In this document: positions 44,416 through 56,900 of the stretch, piece after piece
Numbering within the stretch: the stretch's first letter is position 1
Layout of the letters: each line of letters opens with the position of its first letter
Assembly (NCBI GenBank): GCA_013076295.1
Contig: RQOL01000660.1
Span: 5,146,001 to 5,210,000, forward strand
DNA from: Sanderia malayensis
Taxonomy: Eukaryota; Cnidaria; Scyphozoa; Semaeostomeae; Pelagiidae
Direction: 5' to 3'
DNA: 64,000 bases
The notes under the pieces: model-generated
Told to the model about the DNA's origin: nothing
The model's database searches: none
The model's input: only the letters and a program-made list of their open reading frames with translations
Position numbers and translations under genes: made by a program

Positions 44416-45363
44416 ATGAATGGTTCACACATCGAAAAAAGGCTTGTTTGCCATGGGGTAAACTTTGTAGAATTTAACAACACGCAAGCTGTGAAATATA
44501 CTGCAATTACAACAATTGCTCTTGCAATTCCTATGTCATTGATTGCAACAATAGGCAACAGCTTGATACTGTACACAATCTTTACAACACAACGACTACG
44601 AACGGCTGCAAACCTTCTTCTAGCCACTCTGTCAACAACAGACCTATTCGTAGGTCTTGTCGCTTTGCCTTTGCACGTTGCGATACGAATAAATGACTAC
44701 CATGATCAGCACGTGTGCCAATTAAAACATGCTTACACGTTCACAATAGCTTTAGGCTGTGGTGTTTCACTTTTTGGTATTCTCCTAGTAAGTATTGACC
44801 GACTTTTAGCAACGTCGTATGTATCTCGCTATCGAAATTGGCATTTGCACGGCAAGTACATGAAAGCCGTTGCTATCATTATACTGGGGTGGACCACATT
44901 TGTGGGATTGCATTCTACATCTTCCATAACAAACAAAACATTTAACAAAGGGGTGATTACAGTCACTGTTCTATGCTATACAGTTGTTCTTCTCTCATAC
45001 GTTCGCATCTTCGTGAACGTCAGAAAGTATCAAACAGTGTTTGTTCAAGCTGCAGGTAACAGTAACAGCGATGTGAACAACGAAGCGAGAAAGGAAGAAA
45101 TAAGAAGAGCAAAAACTATTCTTTTACTCACACTTTGTCTTGTTCTCTCTTATACTCCAAAAACAATTTGTATATTTGCAGCACCTGTAAATAAAGCAGA
45201 TTTTGAGAGCGTTTATTATTGTGGCAGAATATCAGAGTTGTTTCTGATGCTAAACAGTGTTTTAAATCCTTTTCTATACTGTTATAGAATTGGAGATATC
45301 AGGGCCGAAACTGTAAGAAATGGAAAATTACTATTTCATAAAATTACATGTCATTTAATTTAA
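44416..45363 (+). CDS. Rhodopsin-class GPCR, copy 6
   Basis: 315 residues, close to copies 1 and 2 with about 16 substitutions, among them Met92 to Ile, Ser115 to Cys, Ile119 to Leu, an ICL3 reading RKYQTVF...GNSNSDVNNEARKE, Met275 to Leu, and a tail Thr to Lys before ITCH. Ser115 to Cys adds a cysteine within TM3. Key positions GNS, D76, C101, IDR, W159, SYTP and NPFLY are unchanged. The promoter and 5' UTR have diverged more than the coding sequence: exon 2 upstream of about 44400 differs strongly from copies 1-4, then near-identity starts at GAACAGCAATGAATGG. Intact. Confidence 0.93.
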   Translation: MNGSHIEKRLVCHGVNFVEFNNTQAVKYTAITTIALAIPMSLIATIGNSLILYTIFTTQRLRTAANLLLATLSTTDLFVGLVALPLHVAIRINDYHDQHVCQLKHAYTFTIALGCGVSLFGILLVSIDRLLATSYVSRYRNWHLHGKYMKAVAIIILGWTTFVGLHSTSSITNKTFNKGVITVTVLCYTVVLLSYVRIFVNVRKYQTVFVQAAGNSNSDVNNEARKEEIRRAKTILLLTLCLVLSYTPKTICIFAAPVNKADFESVYYCGRISELFLMLNSVLNPFLYCYRIGDIRAETVRNGKLLFHKITCHLI

Positions 45364-46204
45364 ATAACTTTTTGAACAATTTATTTCCTGTCTATAGGCA
45401 TAATCGCAATAACGTATATATCGCAATCGCAATATTGGACCCCAGGTATCAAAAGCACTCTTGTTATTTCTATCGTTGGTTGTATAAAAAATAATGGGTG
45501 TGCCCATAGTGCGAAAAGAAAACAATAATATTCCTGAATGTGCGGTTTAACGTACTCACAAGGTTTCAAGTGTAAAGGAAACTACTACTCTATGATATTG
45601 ATACAACAATGTTTACTATTACTTTATGACATTGATACCACAATGTTTATGATGCCAATACGTGTCCTATACTTATTATAATTTTCAGCTGTATTTCAAG
45701 TGTATTGTACAGTATAATTTCGTCTTATAAAAAGTGTATTCAAACGTATTCAATGTTAAAAGTCGGTAGTTAATTAAATATTTAATTGCAGTACTTAACT
45801 TAATCAGAGGGCTTGTAATTAAAATTTCAATCTACTATAAAGATTAAAAAGTCAAAAATAAAGTTATTGAAATTGCATTGGCGTTCTGAATCTACTAAGA
45901 CCTTCGTCTAACATCTTTTTTACTAGAAATATCAGCAAGAGCTCATGTTTCTCTGCGCAAATTTGCCAACTTCAAACAACAGCTAAGTTACTTTACAAGC
46001 TAAACTTTTACCGAAGCTAAGCACCTTCTACTAACTCTCTTCCAAGGTAATTTTGTTCTTCTCAGATATTCAATGAATGACTGGAATTTTACCTGGACGT
46101 ACGAAATTTAGGCCCATTTAGGCCAACGATATGAGCTATCCACAGAGCACTTGCACTAATCAAGCAATGTCTTTGCAGTTTCGATTCAATAGATTCATAT
46201 TTTG
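45364..46204 (+). other. Receptor 6 3' UTR and spacer
   Basis: Spacer blocks as in the other units. It retains the empty site of the CAATAGGGGACAAA MITE at about 45980. ATTAAA at 45843 and AATAAA nearby could end transcripts. No gene. Confidence 0.5.
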
Positions 46205-46450
46205 GGTACATCAATTACAGCGTCCAAATGTGTTGTGAAGTCCACCCATGACTCAGAATGGCGTGGTGTGCTTTTAGAGCCATCGGACAACTTTTTTCCA
46301 CAGCTTTGGTGGAAAAAGTAGGAGGGGCAGGGGAGGAGAAAGCCACCACGTGCACTAAATCCCAGGCTCCCATCTCCGCCACAAATTTTAATTTTTTCTT
46401 CAAGCCGCTGATTGGCTCATTTGTTGACAGCATTGAGAGAATGTCAATCA
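46205..46450 (+). other. Distal spacer module, copy Y
   Basis: Diverged counterpart of 29515-29790 and the last recognisable piece of the receptor cluster. Confidence 0.5.
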
Positions 46451-46469
46451 AATTAGAATTCGATAGATG

Positions 46470-46736
46470 GTTGCCTTAATTCCTGGAATAAGCCCCCGGG
46501 GGCTCATTTGCACAAACGAAATTTTAGCTGGATTATTGTTCAATATTAAGCAAAATAAAAGCTATACGATGCAGATAATCAATGAAGCTATTAAGCTATT
46601 AGTTTAAACTTGCTGTTGTTTGCAATACATCCACTAAACAAACTTGGACTCAATATCCTTGCAAATGATTATTAGGATGGGGGCTTATTCGAGGGGGGGG
46701 CTTATTCGGAGGTGGGGGCTTATTCGAGGATTTACG
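46470..46736 (-). mobile_element. CGAATAAGCCCCC-type MITE, imperfect copy
   Basis: It has GGAATAAGCCCCCGGGGGCT near the left, the TTATTGTTCAATATTAAG..AAATAAAAGCTAT body, and three GGGGGCTTATTCGAG units before GATTTACGG at the right. Same family as 59842-60054. Confidence 0.7.
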
Positions 46737-47913
46737 GCAGCCAGACGAAAATGACCTCAGAAGATTAGAGTAGCAAGTTGATGAGCAAATGCTGGAAGAA
46801 AAATGGTTGTGCCTGTCTATAAACAGAAGGGGGATGCACTTGAATGCGGTAACTACCTTCGGAATCCCAGAGCACAAAGAGTAATGGCTAAAGATCACCG
46901 AGAATGCATCATATATTATTTTTCCCAATGCGAAGCGTATGTGTTAATGTTTTATAAACATTTTATGTGGTCGAAGCATAAATTTCGGTTTCAATCGCAC
47001 TCCTCGTTTACCAAAAGCTTTGTAGATAGATTTGGATTAGGGGGTTATTATTTCACATTCCAGCACAAATATTGATTAACACTACAATACTATATAACCA
47101 GTCGTGTGCTATTATACCCTATTATACAAACAAAGTCCTTCAAAGTGACATGTGAACATCTTTGACAAATATAATAAGTGCAATATAATTTATACAAAAA
47201 TAGGAGCTTAAATTTTAATCAAAAGCTACATTTCGATGACAATATATACCTCGCAGTGCATAAAAATAAAGTAACAATATCGTAAAGAAACAAAATCTTA
47301 AGCATTAATCCTATTATATAACCTAGGTACCTGAATAAATGGAATCACCAATCTTTTCCATTCAACCAGAATTTCGTCCTATATACTTTTACGTGCAAGA
47401 GATTAAAAACGAATTTTCTACAGCCTTGAAAATTAGCTACATGAATAATTGCACAGTCCACAAATATGGTATCGTCTTTGGGCTGGGACACAAGTTAATA
47501 AGAAATAAATAAGCGTTTTTATTTCCAACTACATTAAAAATGGATGACTCACATCGATAATTCCCGGCTTCAACGAATAGATTTGAAGGTAACTTGCGAA
47601 ATACTTTGTAAGCTTGTTTGTCTCATAAAATGTATTAGGCAAAGAAATTTTGAATGAAACATCATCAAAAGCCTAAACAAAAATGTGTCAGTAACCATCT
47701 GGAACGACATGAAAATACTTCTATACATAAATGTAAAAGAAAAAAGCGAATTTACTCTGGTCTTGAAAGTAAAGTAGCTTGCAAAGTAGTTTGAAAACAC
47801 TAGCTTATCTATGGACAAAGCGAAACAGGGGGCTGATCTAAATATTACATGATACCATAATCAGAAAATCGTACCAGACTACAACATACAAAATCGTACG
47901 ACTTATTGTTTCC
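46737..47913. other. Intergenic DNA and flippase 3' UTR
   Basis: No gene recognised. On the minus strand an AATAAA signal lies at 47523-47518, about 390 bp after the flippase stop. Confidence 0.4.
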
Positions 47914-50900
47914 TCATGAATGCGACATGGGCGTTTGGGATGTGTCTGTCGCACAGCTGACATCAAAAGACTGCGAAAGATGCTTGCGAAATTTGAAAGT
48001 TGGTAGCCATTTGCCGGACATTATGAGCTCGCCAAAACCAGATTGGTGAGAAAAGGCGTAAGCGGATCGCTTTGAGCTTCGTCTGGAACGAAGACTCGCT
48101 CGACTTCTTCTCAAAGAGAGCTGGAAAATAAACAAACATGAAAACAATAAAATACAGATGGCATTTTGATTCACAAAATACAACGAGCTCTGTATAATTC
48201 CAGCCATCCAGCCAACCAAAATTTGCTTTGTTTTTGATAGCTGATAGAGATGGAGTTATCTAGCTCCGTAAGAACTGACATACTAGACTCCCTGTCCAAA
48301 CGTCTTATGCACAGGGAGTCTAGTATGAAAAGACTTACCAGTGATTCTGCATGCTTCCTTCTCTCTTTCCAATCTCCCTTGCGTATGAAATCCGATAATG
48401 TTGGATTTACCTTTGAATTCACCCACCTAAAGCCGACAATCGGAAGCAAGCAAACAGATGATGTTAAAATAATTGTCGCCCAAAATAGACCCGAGCCGAA
48501 CACGTTCACCGCCATACCGACAAATCCAACACCACCGACGGCCAAATCGTAGATCTCCGGCGAGTATATTGTAAAGCTGAACAAGAAGTAGAACACGATG
48601 CTTCCCCAAATGAAAAAATGGTTTATCCAAGTCCAATGTAATGTGTCAAGGGCCATCTATAAAAAAAAAGAATCACAAGATTGAAATCTATCAGAGAATT
48701 AAATCCCCTCAGTTAGGGATAACTGATCTTGGTTGGACCGATTTTGGATTGGCCTACATGAAAATGTTTTAGGCCTAGTTTAGACAGCGCATTTTGAGCG
48801 CAGCCAATTAAATTCGATTAAAAGCGTCCTGGGAGTACTGCTAATTATTTTTGGTATTAAACAGCGATGCGAATTCAATCCAAGGCCTATAATGCGCTGA
48901 TAATTCGCTCGGCAGAGCGCATTTTGAACGAAATTGATTATTCAGCTCGCTGTTGGATTTAGACAGCGAATTATTGGCGCATTTAATTGACATTTAGATT
49001 TTTTCGGAGCAATCATTGAAATCATTTAATTCGCTGCGCTCAAAAGGCGCTGTCTAAACTAGGCCTAAGTTATGCGAGGTTCGAGCTAAGGAGTAAAATG
49101 GTGGCATTTGTTGTTAAAATGTGTCAAGATGACGTCATTAACGATTATAATTCCGGTCAAAATACTTAATCCGCCCATCTTTGGCTCTGGCGATATTACA
49201 TAGAGTGCAAATAAAAAACTCGAGGATACCAACATTGCCAGGTTGTTTGAAGAAAACAAGGCAAGACTCTTGCGAATCGAAAGAAAATTGTAACACACAC
49301 CTGCAAATTGACTGTGATGACAAGCGTGCAAGCAATAGTCGTAGCAAAGAATTCCATATTTGCATAGTCGATGCCGCCTTGAGAAGTTGCCTTTTGGAAT
49401 ATTCCGTAGGGTAGAAAGTAAAGCAGCAGTGACGTCATGATTCCATGTAGAAGCTTGAGTACGAAGGATTTCTTGTTGAACAGAATGTTCTCCTGACCAG
49501 GAATGTACAGTTTGGGGAAGTCTCTACAGGACTTGTCACTAACATCCTGCAATAGAATCGGGGAAAAAATTAAACCAGGACGACGCAATAAAGGTATTAC
49601 GAATCAAACCGAATGAAATTGTGACTTGCAATGAAGCAATGAAGATATCTTCATATGGACGACTTGAAAACAATAACTCCAGATATAACTCAAGCCTTGT
49701 GGACGGGGGCCGGGGGGGTTATGCGTGGGGGGGGGGTAAAAACAAAAAGGGAGCATATCAAACCGATGGCAAATTGAAATATTAGGCAGTTCTAACGATC
49801 AAGTGGTTAGCTTAGTTTGCAGGAAGATTTAGTAAATTGAAGCTCACTAAATTATATGCTGTAAAATAATCCCTGTTTATTCCATATTCAACTATAGCTT
49901 CTGAAATCAATCAGCGACCGCTAAATTGATTTCAGATGAGATGTTAACTGGGATGAGATGGAATGAGATTTCATAAGAAAAATGAAAAAATAACGAAGCT
50001 AATAAGCACTTCTACTCGCTTCTTTTTACAATAAGGTAACTTGCTAGAAAAACAGTGCTCGTCTCGTCAAAGTGTTAAAGGAGACCTGCAACCTAAAAAC
50101 AAGTTGAGCTCTTTTGATAAATTCTAATGCGCTGATTTCGAATATCAAGTTATTTTTTTAATGCGAGGCTATGGACACTAGGAAGGCTGGCGCCACCTCC
50201 CTAGTGTTTTGGCCCTCGATGTGAGTGGAACAGTGATCTTCAACAAAAATTGCTCAGAAAGTTCGAGTAGTGTTTTCTGATAAAAATTCTGATAAAAAAC
50301 CTGTGTTGAGAAGAGAAACCAAAAATAAAACTTAATAATACGTACCTTATCGAAAATCCCCATTGCTAAAACAGGCAACGACGTGAAGCAAACGTTGTAC
50401 AGTGAAATAAACCATGCATCATACAGTGTCTGAAAAATAAATAGAAAAATATCAAAAACCTAGAGCGCACTATTTATGGGTTTGAACCTATAACAGAGAT
50501 TAGAAAAATAATGCGACGAAGTTCGAACCAAGTTAGAACGAGAGGTTCCATTCCATTAAATCGAGCCTTGAAATTATGGGTTCGAAGTCCAATTTTGTGT
50601 TTTTTCAGATTCCTCGGGTATTTTGAGTGCTTTCTGGCGAGTATAAGTATGTTTTTTTCAAGCTCAAACACACCCAGGTCTGTTGAAGAGCTGTGACGTC
50701 AGTTTGATGACACGCGAATCATTTTTTATAGGGGTCAGTATGGGAAAATTTGGCCGCGCGCCACAGTTTTTTTAATAACTCGACTTAGGCGACACCGATT
50801 TCAATTATCTCACCCGTGGCTAAAAGCGCGATATTTTCCTCACATTATGAGTCAATTTTCGTTGCTTTCAATTAGAAATAGAAATTTTAATAAATTTTGA

Positions 50901-53900
50901 AAAAAATAAAGCTTTCAAGATTTTGGTTCAGTGTGACGTCAGAATGAACCGAGCTATTGTTCTTCAACTATTGTTCTCTGAGGAAGAGCTGCCCGGCCAG
51001 TGTTGAAACAGTGTCTGGCTAAAATCTTTTCAAAATGTCGGATTGCGAAAATAGTAGTTCAAAACAAATTCCTCTGACAACGAAGGAGGAAGTCTTCTTG
51101 AGGATAGCGAAGAAAACGAAGACTATTCAGTAGTCAGTTCGTATAGTCGAAACTCGCACGAAGGAGAACCCCTTGCAAGAAAACTCAGACCTGGGTACGG
51201 CAGTGATGATAAAGAATCGGGTTGTGAAGGCAGTGCCGCATTTACCAATGGGCCAACTGGGCCCGGGCCCAGGGGCCCCCTAAGATTCTTAGATTTAGGG
51301 GGCCCCGAGCAAAATTTCGAAAAACCTATGAACTGTTGTTGATTTTATTCTTGTGTTTGAATTGAGATGTAATGTCTTCAAATAACACAGTTGCTTCATT
51401 TTTCAACAGTATGTGATCCTCTAAATCATACATGAACCTTGAAGCTGGATGTCATAAACTGATTTTGACGCCATCAGCCAGTAATCATGATTTTCTTTTA
51501 ATTTTATTTCCGTTGGCAAGTTGTTAGTATACCAATAAAATTATGCAGGGTACTGAGGACTATACACGTGACACGTGACACGTTTTTTTTTACATATTTC
51601 AAGGGGCCCAAATCAATTTTGGGCCCAGGGCCCCAACTGACTTAAATGCGGCCCTGTGTGAAGGCCTATCTCTGAAAGAGCTGGATGCCCGTTTTGAAAA
51701 TAAAACTTATGTTGATAATTGGTTAGTTCATTTGCTATTTAATAAATTATTGGCAACTGTTAAACATTAATTCTATGGAATCATATGAGTTTTGTTCATT
51801 GTACTGTTTTATCTTCAGTTGTTTACGGTCCAATCCACCAGGTCTTTAGAAGAGTTTCGAGACTTACTTATGGAGAGAGATGAATTTAGTGTTGGTCCAA
51901 CTCACGCTGTTGGGTTCCCCTACAACACATGATCGACCATGAAATGATACTCTTTATTAGTATTTGTTTCCCTATTTTAAGTTGCATATTGACGTGACGT
52001 TGTTCAGTCTGCCCGGTTTGTTGTTTTGTTGGCCGTGGTACGCAAAGGTGTCTGGGATTGCGCATCATTCTGACGTCAATTTCTTCAACAGAATTTGTCC
52101 AAATTCCCTATTTTGGCAATGAGTAACTCAAAAACTACAAAATATTTTAAAATTCTATTTGCGGCATGTTGATAAGCATGTTGAATTCTATACTTTTCAG
52201 CAAAAAAAACCATATGTAATTTTAGGCTGCATAAGCCCTTTAAGGCTTAATTATAAAATCAAACCATTTCTTTGATTAAACTGATAGTTAATGCAAGACA
52301 AATATTGCAATACCTGTGCTGAGAATCCAACGAATAAATTAAACCAGAATTGACAGAGCGTGAATGCAAAATTCTTGTAGAAAAAATAATTAAGAAATTT
52401 GCTCATTCTTAAATACGACCACCTCCCGTGCACGAGAAGCAATCTTTCGAGATACCTGCAAGAGAGTAAAAATAATTGAAACCAACCCCTGAAATATCCA
52501 CTGTTGAAATGAAAGATGTTCACATTGAGGGAAGTTGCAGTAAGATAAAATAAGGTGACATGTGGTGAAGAAAGGACTTCATTGCAATGACGCATGCAAG
52601 AAAACCAGTATTGGATTGTATCAAAAAGTAACAGCTAATTGCTGAGAGAGAGAACGTACAAAACTCCCTAATTCTGTCAGGGTTTGAAGTTGGGGGTGGG
52701 GAGGGGGTGGTTTAACCCCGGGGTGGGGGGGGGTGGTTTAACCCCAAAAGTCCAAGAACTTCAGTCCCATTGTAGCTATATGCATGCCGAGTTATAGATG
52801 GAGTGTTTGTTGAGAAAAGATGGAAACCGTTCAAAAGAGAGCAACAGGCAAAAGTAAATGATTCGATGAAAAAAAGAAAATTATCCAACTTTGAAGAATG
52901 AAACATTACCTAAATTGAGCAATTGAAAAATCAGACGAAAGCACAGCTTGCATGCCCTCTTGTCCACTAATACCAACACCAATATGAGCAGCTAAAACAA
53001 CAATGAACAACAGAGACATATTATACTTATCATACGTTAATAACAATGAATCGAACCTTCGGTTCGGTATACAACCCAACTTTGAAGCGTTTCTCATTGC
53101 TAGCTAACCAATTGAAATGAGTTGTATTCAGGGGTGCGATAAGCAAACGTCTTGGAAAAAACTCGCCCCTTCGCAGAGTAGCATTGAAAACTGGGATATT
53201 TGAAAAAGGATTTAATCAAAAAATGAGGGACGAAAAATTTATGATGTCTATAGAATTTCATTAGGATTGGTGCAGCTCTCAAAACATCTCGGCACACTAT
53301 TGACTAAATTTGAATTGTTATTAACGAAAATGAAAAATGTATGATTTTGTTAGTCAAATATTGACCTTTTACTACATAAAGACTCTATAATTTGAGCCCA
53401 CAAACGACTGACCTTTTTCTAATGACCCTGGACTTTGAACTTACGAACGATTCCACTTATTACAGTTGTAAATGTTTCTAGCCTTGATAAAGGTCATAGA
53501 CCCGAAACCTCGTGAAATAAATAGAATGAAAATACTCAATGGTATTCAAGTTACTATTCATTTGCATTGTTTCTCACCTTTAATCATGCTGACGTCGTTG
53601 GCTCCATCACCAATGGCTAGAGTTGTTGCGCTAACATGTCTTTTTACAAGATCAACTACAAGCGCCTGTTTAAATTGATAAATAAGGATTTGTTAAGTCA
53701 TACGTCATAAGCCATGAATCATGAGTCAGAGGTCATATCTACGTCATAGGTTATAGGTCATAAATCGTGACTCCATAGGTCGTACGTCGCAAGTCAGAGC
53801 CATAAGTCAACGTCATAATTCAAAGTCTGATGACTTTGTTTGGAAAGAATACAAAGCGCCCCAGTTTTCATGGAAAACCAAAAAATTAGAAATAGAAAAC

Positions 53901-56900
53901 TGGAAAATACCTTTTGTAAAGGCGTTACTCTACAACAAATTACAGCTTTGCAGGATTTCGCCAGCTTTAGAAACTTCTCTTCCATGTCTTCTTCTAAAGC
54001 AAAGGCCTAAAAAAGGAAATTGATTGATACTTCAAGAATTTGAGGGAAAAGGCGAACTTTCAAAAAAGAAGAAAGTGGAACCAAAGAATGGGAGAGAAAA
54101 CCTTGGTGCTGTTGGGATAGAAAACCTTGGACAACACGGGAACAAAGATATGGTATATCACATACAGGCAATCTTTAGCGAAAGATTACGATTAGAATCA
54201 CAACGCTGATTATCAAAACGAATAGCATACCAGACTACTGCCGGTAATGACAAGGCCAAAACCAGATTTCTCTTGGTCAGTATCAACATTCATCTAAAGA
54301 TAATCAAAATTAAACATTAGTAAAGCATCATGAAACAAAACAACAGTAATTGACAGTGCATAATAGGATGTTAAAATCTCATTGTATTATTTAGGGAACT
54401 CAATTATAGTTAAAGAGAATAAACTTTTATTGTGCTATTTAGTAGAATTGATCAGGCGATGGTTCGCAATTAATATGACTTGGATTCAAATCCTGCGCAG
54501 TATACTTTCTGCTGATAGTGCAAGAGCTTTAGCAAGCAATCAATCATTGATTGTTAGCTCCAGCTGTGGAGTTCTGGCAGCTTTAGAGCTGATGTGGACC
54601 GGCCTTGAAGCTACACCATCGCATTTATAATCCAAAAGAGGGCTGATTGAAATTCTCAAATCCAAGAGAAGGGAGAGAGTGTAAAAAAGTGAAAACGATC
54701 ATTTAAAGTTGAAGATATGATGAACTACGCAACTGTTGCCTTTATATATTTCACATGGTAGAGTTACCGAGCTTGACGCATTCCGGTGTAGCGAAGTGGC
54801 TTATGCAATACATTCATGGTTGGGAATATGCTGCAAGTTAATTACAGCTGTATAATAATGCTGCAGTTTTAGCCCAAAGTAATAACAAAGTGGACTACAA
54901 ACCTCATTCACTGAGAAATGGACCCTTGACGAATTCCCTTCGGATAGGCCTTTCATTTCCACTTCACCATTATTAGCTGTCAGGGTGCTTCCAGGCGAGT
55001 ATGATAAGACTTTTTGTTGATAGTTCATGATGTCCCGAAGCACAGATTCCTTATCTTTACTGTTTATCACAAAGACGTCCGTCATGTTTTCTGTCAGAAG
55101 CATACACGAATAACCGATATTCACCGCGGTTTCTGTAGAAATACATGCGAAATCGGTTAACATCAGTATTTTTCTAACAAGAGGTCTATTAATACCGAAT
55201 ATATCGATACTTTTACATAGTGAATATAGCTGAACTTCAATAAACCGACACTGCTTGCTGCCAATTTTTAAGATCACGGTCTTCTCATTATCTCCTTGAG
55301 TTTTGTTTGGTCGATGAGAATGCTGAAAGTTTCGTCCACTGATAAAGCAATACCTGATAATGCCTCTGCATCCTCGATATAATGACACGCCACTGTATCA
55401 AGGCGTTTAAATAAGTGTATCAAAGCAAAATAACTAAATTGATTAACCTTGTTTGTCTCCTGTTAGAACCCAAAGCTTGATGTTTGCCTGCAAAATTGAA
55501 TTCATCCAATTAAATAAAATAGACTGAGATTTAAATGCAATTTAAGCATTCTATCTTGCATTATGTCAATTAAGGTAAGTAGCCATGAGAAATTAATTAT
55601 CACGAAAGAATAGGCATCCAGCCATCCTTTTCAAACACTTGTAAGTAAGTTAGTAACATGATAAATTAACATGAGGCATGCGACAACTTTAAAGTAAACA
55701 AACCAACATTTCAGAGCTTCAAGCAAGCTACCTATTCAGACCCTTTAGAAATTCAGGCTATAACCTTTAGGAAATCGTTGAAGCTACGAGCTAATTAAAT
55801 CCTCAGACCTTTAAGAGCTATAATCTAGTTTATAGTTATCGTTTCTAGAACTAGAACTACAAGCTAGCTATACATTTTCCCACCTGTTCAATTTTCAAAC
55901 GAGTTAGCCTGTTAGAACCTATTAGAGGTACAGGTCAGCTAGATGTTTAGAGCTTACCTCAGCGAGATTTGAAATAGTTTCTGGCACTCCGACCTGCAGC
56001 TTATCTTCAATAGCTGTAGCTCCAATTAAAATCATATCCTTCTCGATTTCCTCGTACAACTAAAAAGTCGAAAAATCAATTACAATAGTCTTTGTGGTTG
56101 ACGTCAGTGATTCAACAATTAGAGATTGGACTTTTTGCTGTTTTGAACTTGAAATTATTCTTGCGGTCTGCTTTACGGACCCTGGCTTTGCTTTGTGAGA
56201 GAGCTCAGATACACAAACAATCTTAGTCCTGATAAAGCTAAGCCAAAGCCTGGCTTTATAGCTACATACTCTCAAAGTTTAGAGAATTTAAGCCTCAATA
56301 TTCTTATAAACAATATTCTTAAAAATATGTGTATCCGTTAATAGAGGTTCCACTGTAATTACACAAATCCAAAGTCTGAATTTTCCAATCACAAACAATT
56401 GAGATTCATGGCTTGAGATTCCTAATACTCCAGTTATCCCTATTCCGTATTTTCCCTAAGCCATTCTACATACATTGATACATTCATGACAAAATTATCA
56501 AACATGAACAAAAGGAAAAACTCACCTGGCTTAGCAGTTTATCCCTGTTTTCTAATGCACAGCTAAAAAACAAAACCAGATGTCACATTAATAACATAAC
56601 TAATAAATATAAATAGTAATTAACAAAAATGATAAGATGACAATGATGATAAAGATGTCACACAATGGTGGCTAAAAACAAAAGCGCGGTGGAACACTGA
56701 CATAACGAGCCTTGAAGAAAATGAATACAAACTTCGTTAGCTACATTAGTAGTGCTAAGGTTCATATTATATCACATATCTATAAATGCGTGTTGTTAAT
56801 ACTGACATTTGCTCGATGTACAGAAGTACAGAGCGTTAATAAAGCATAAGCAAGAAAGTAGATGTATTTCATTATAGTCTGTCTGATGATTGCAAAAGCA

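Noticed and set aside
50072..52250. TTAAAGGAGACCTGCAACC at 50074 and a roughly mirrored CTGCATAAGCCCTTTAA at 52228 as ends of one transposon
   Set aside because: A genuine flippase exon (50429-50346) lies between them and the internal sequences do not pair well.
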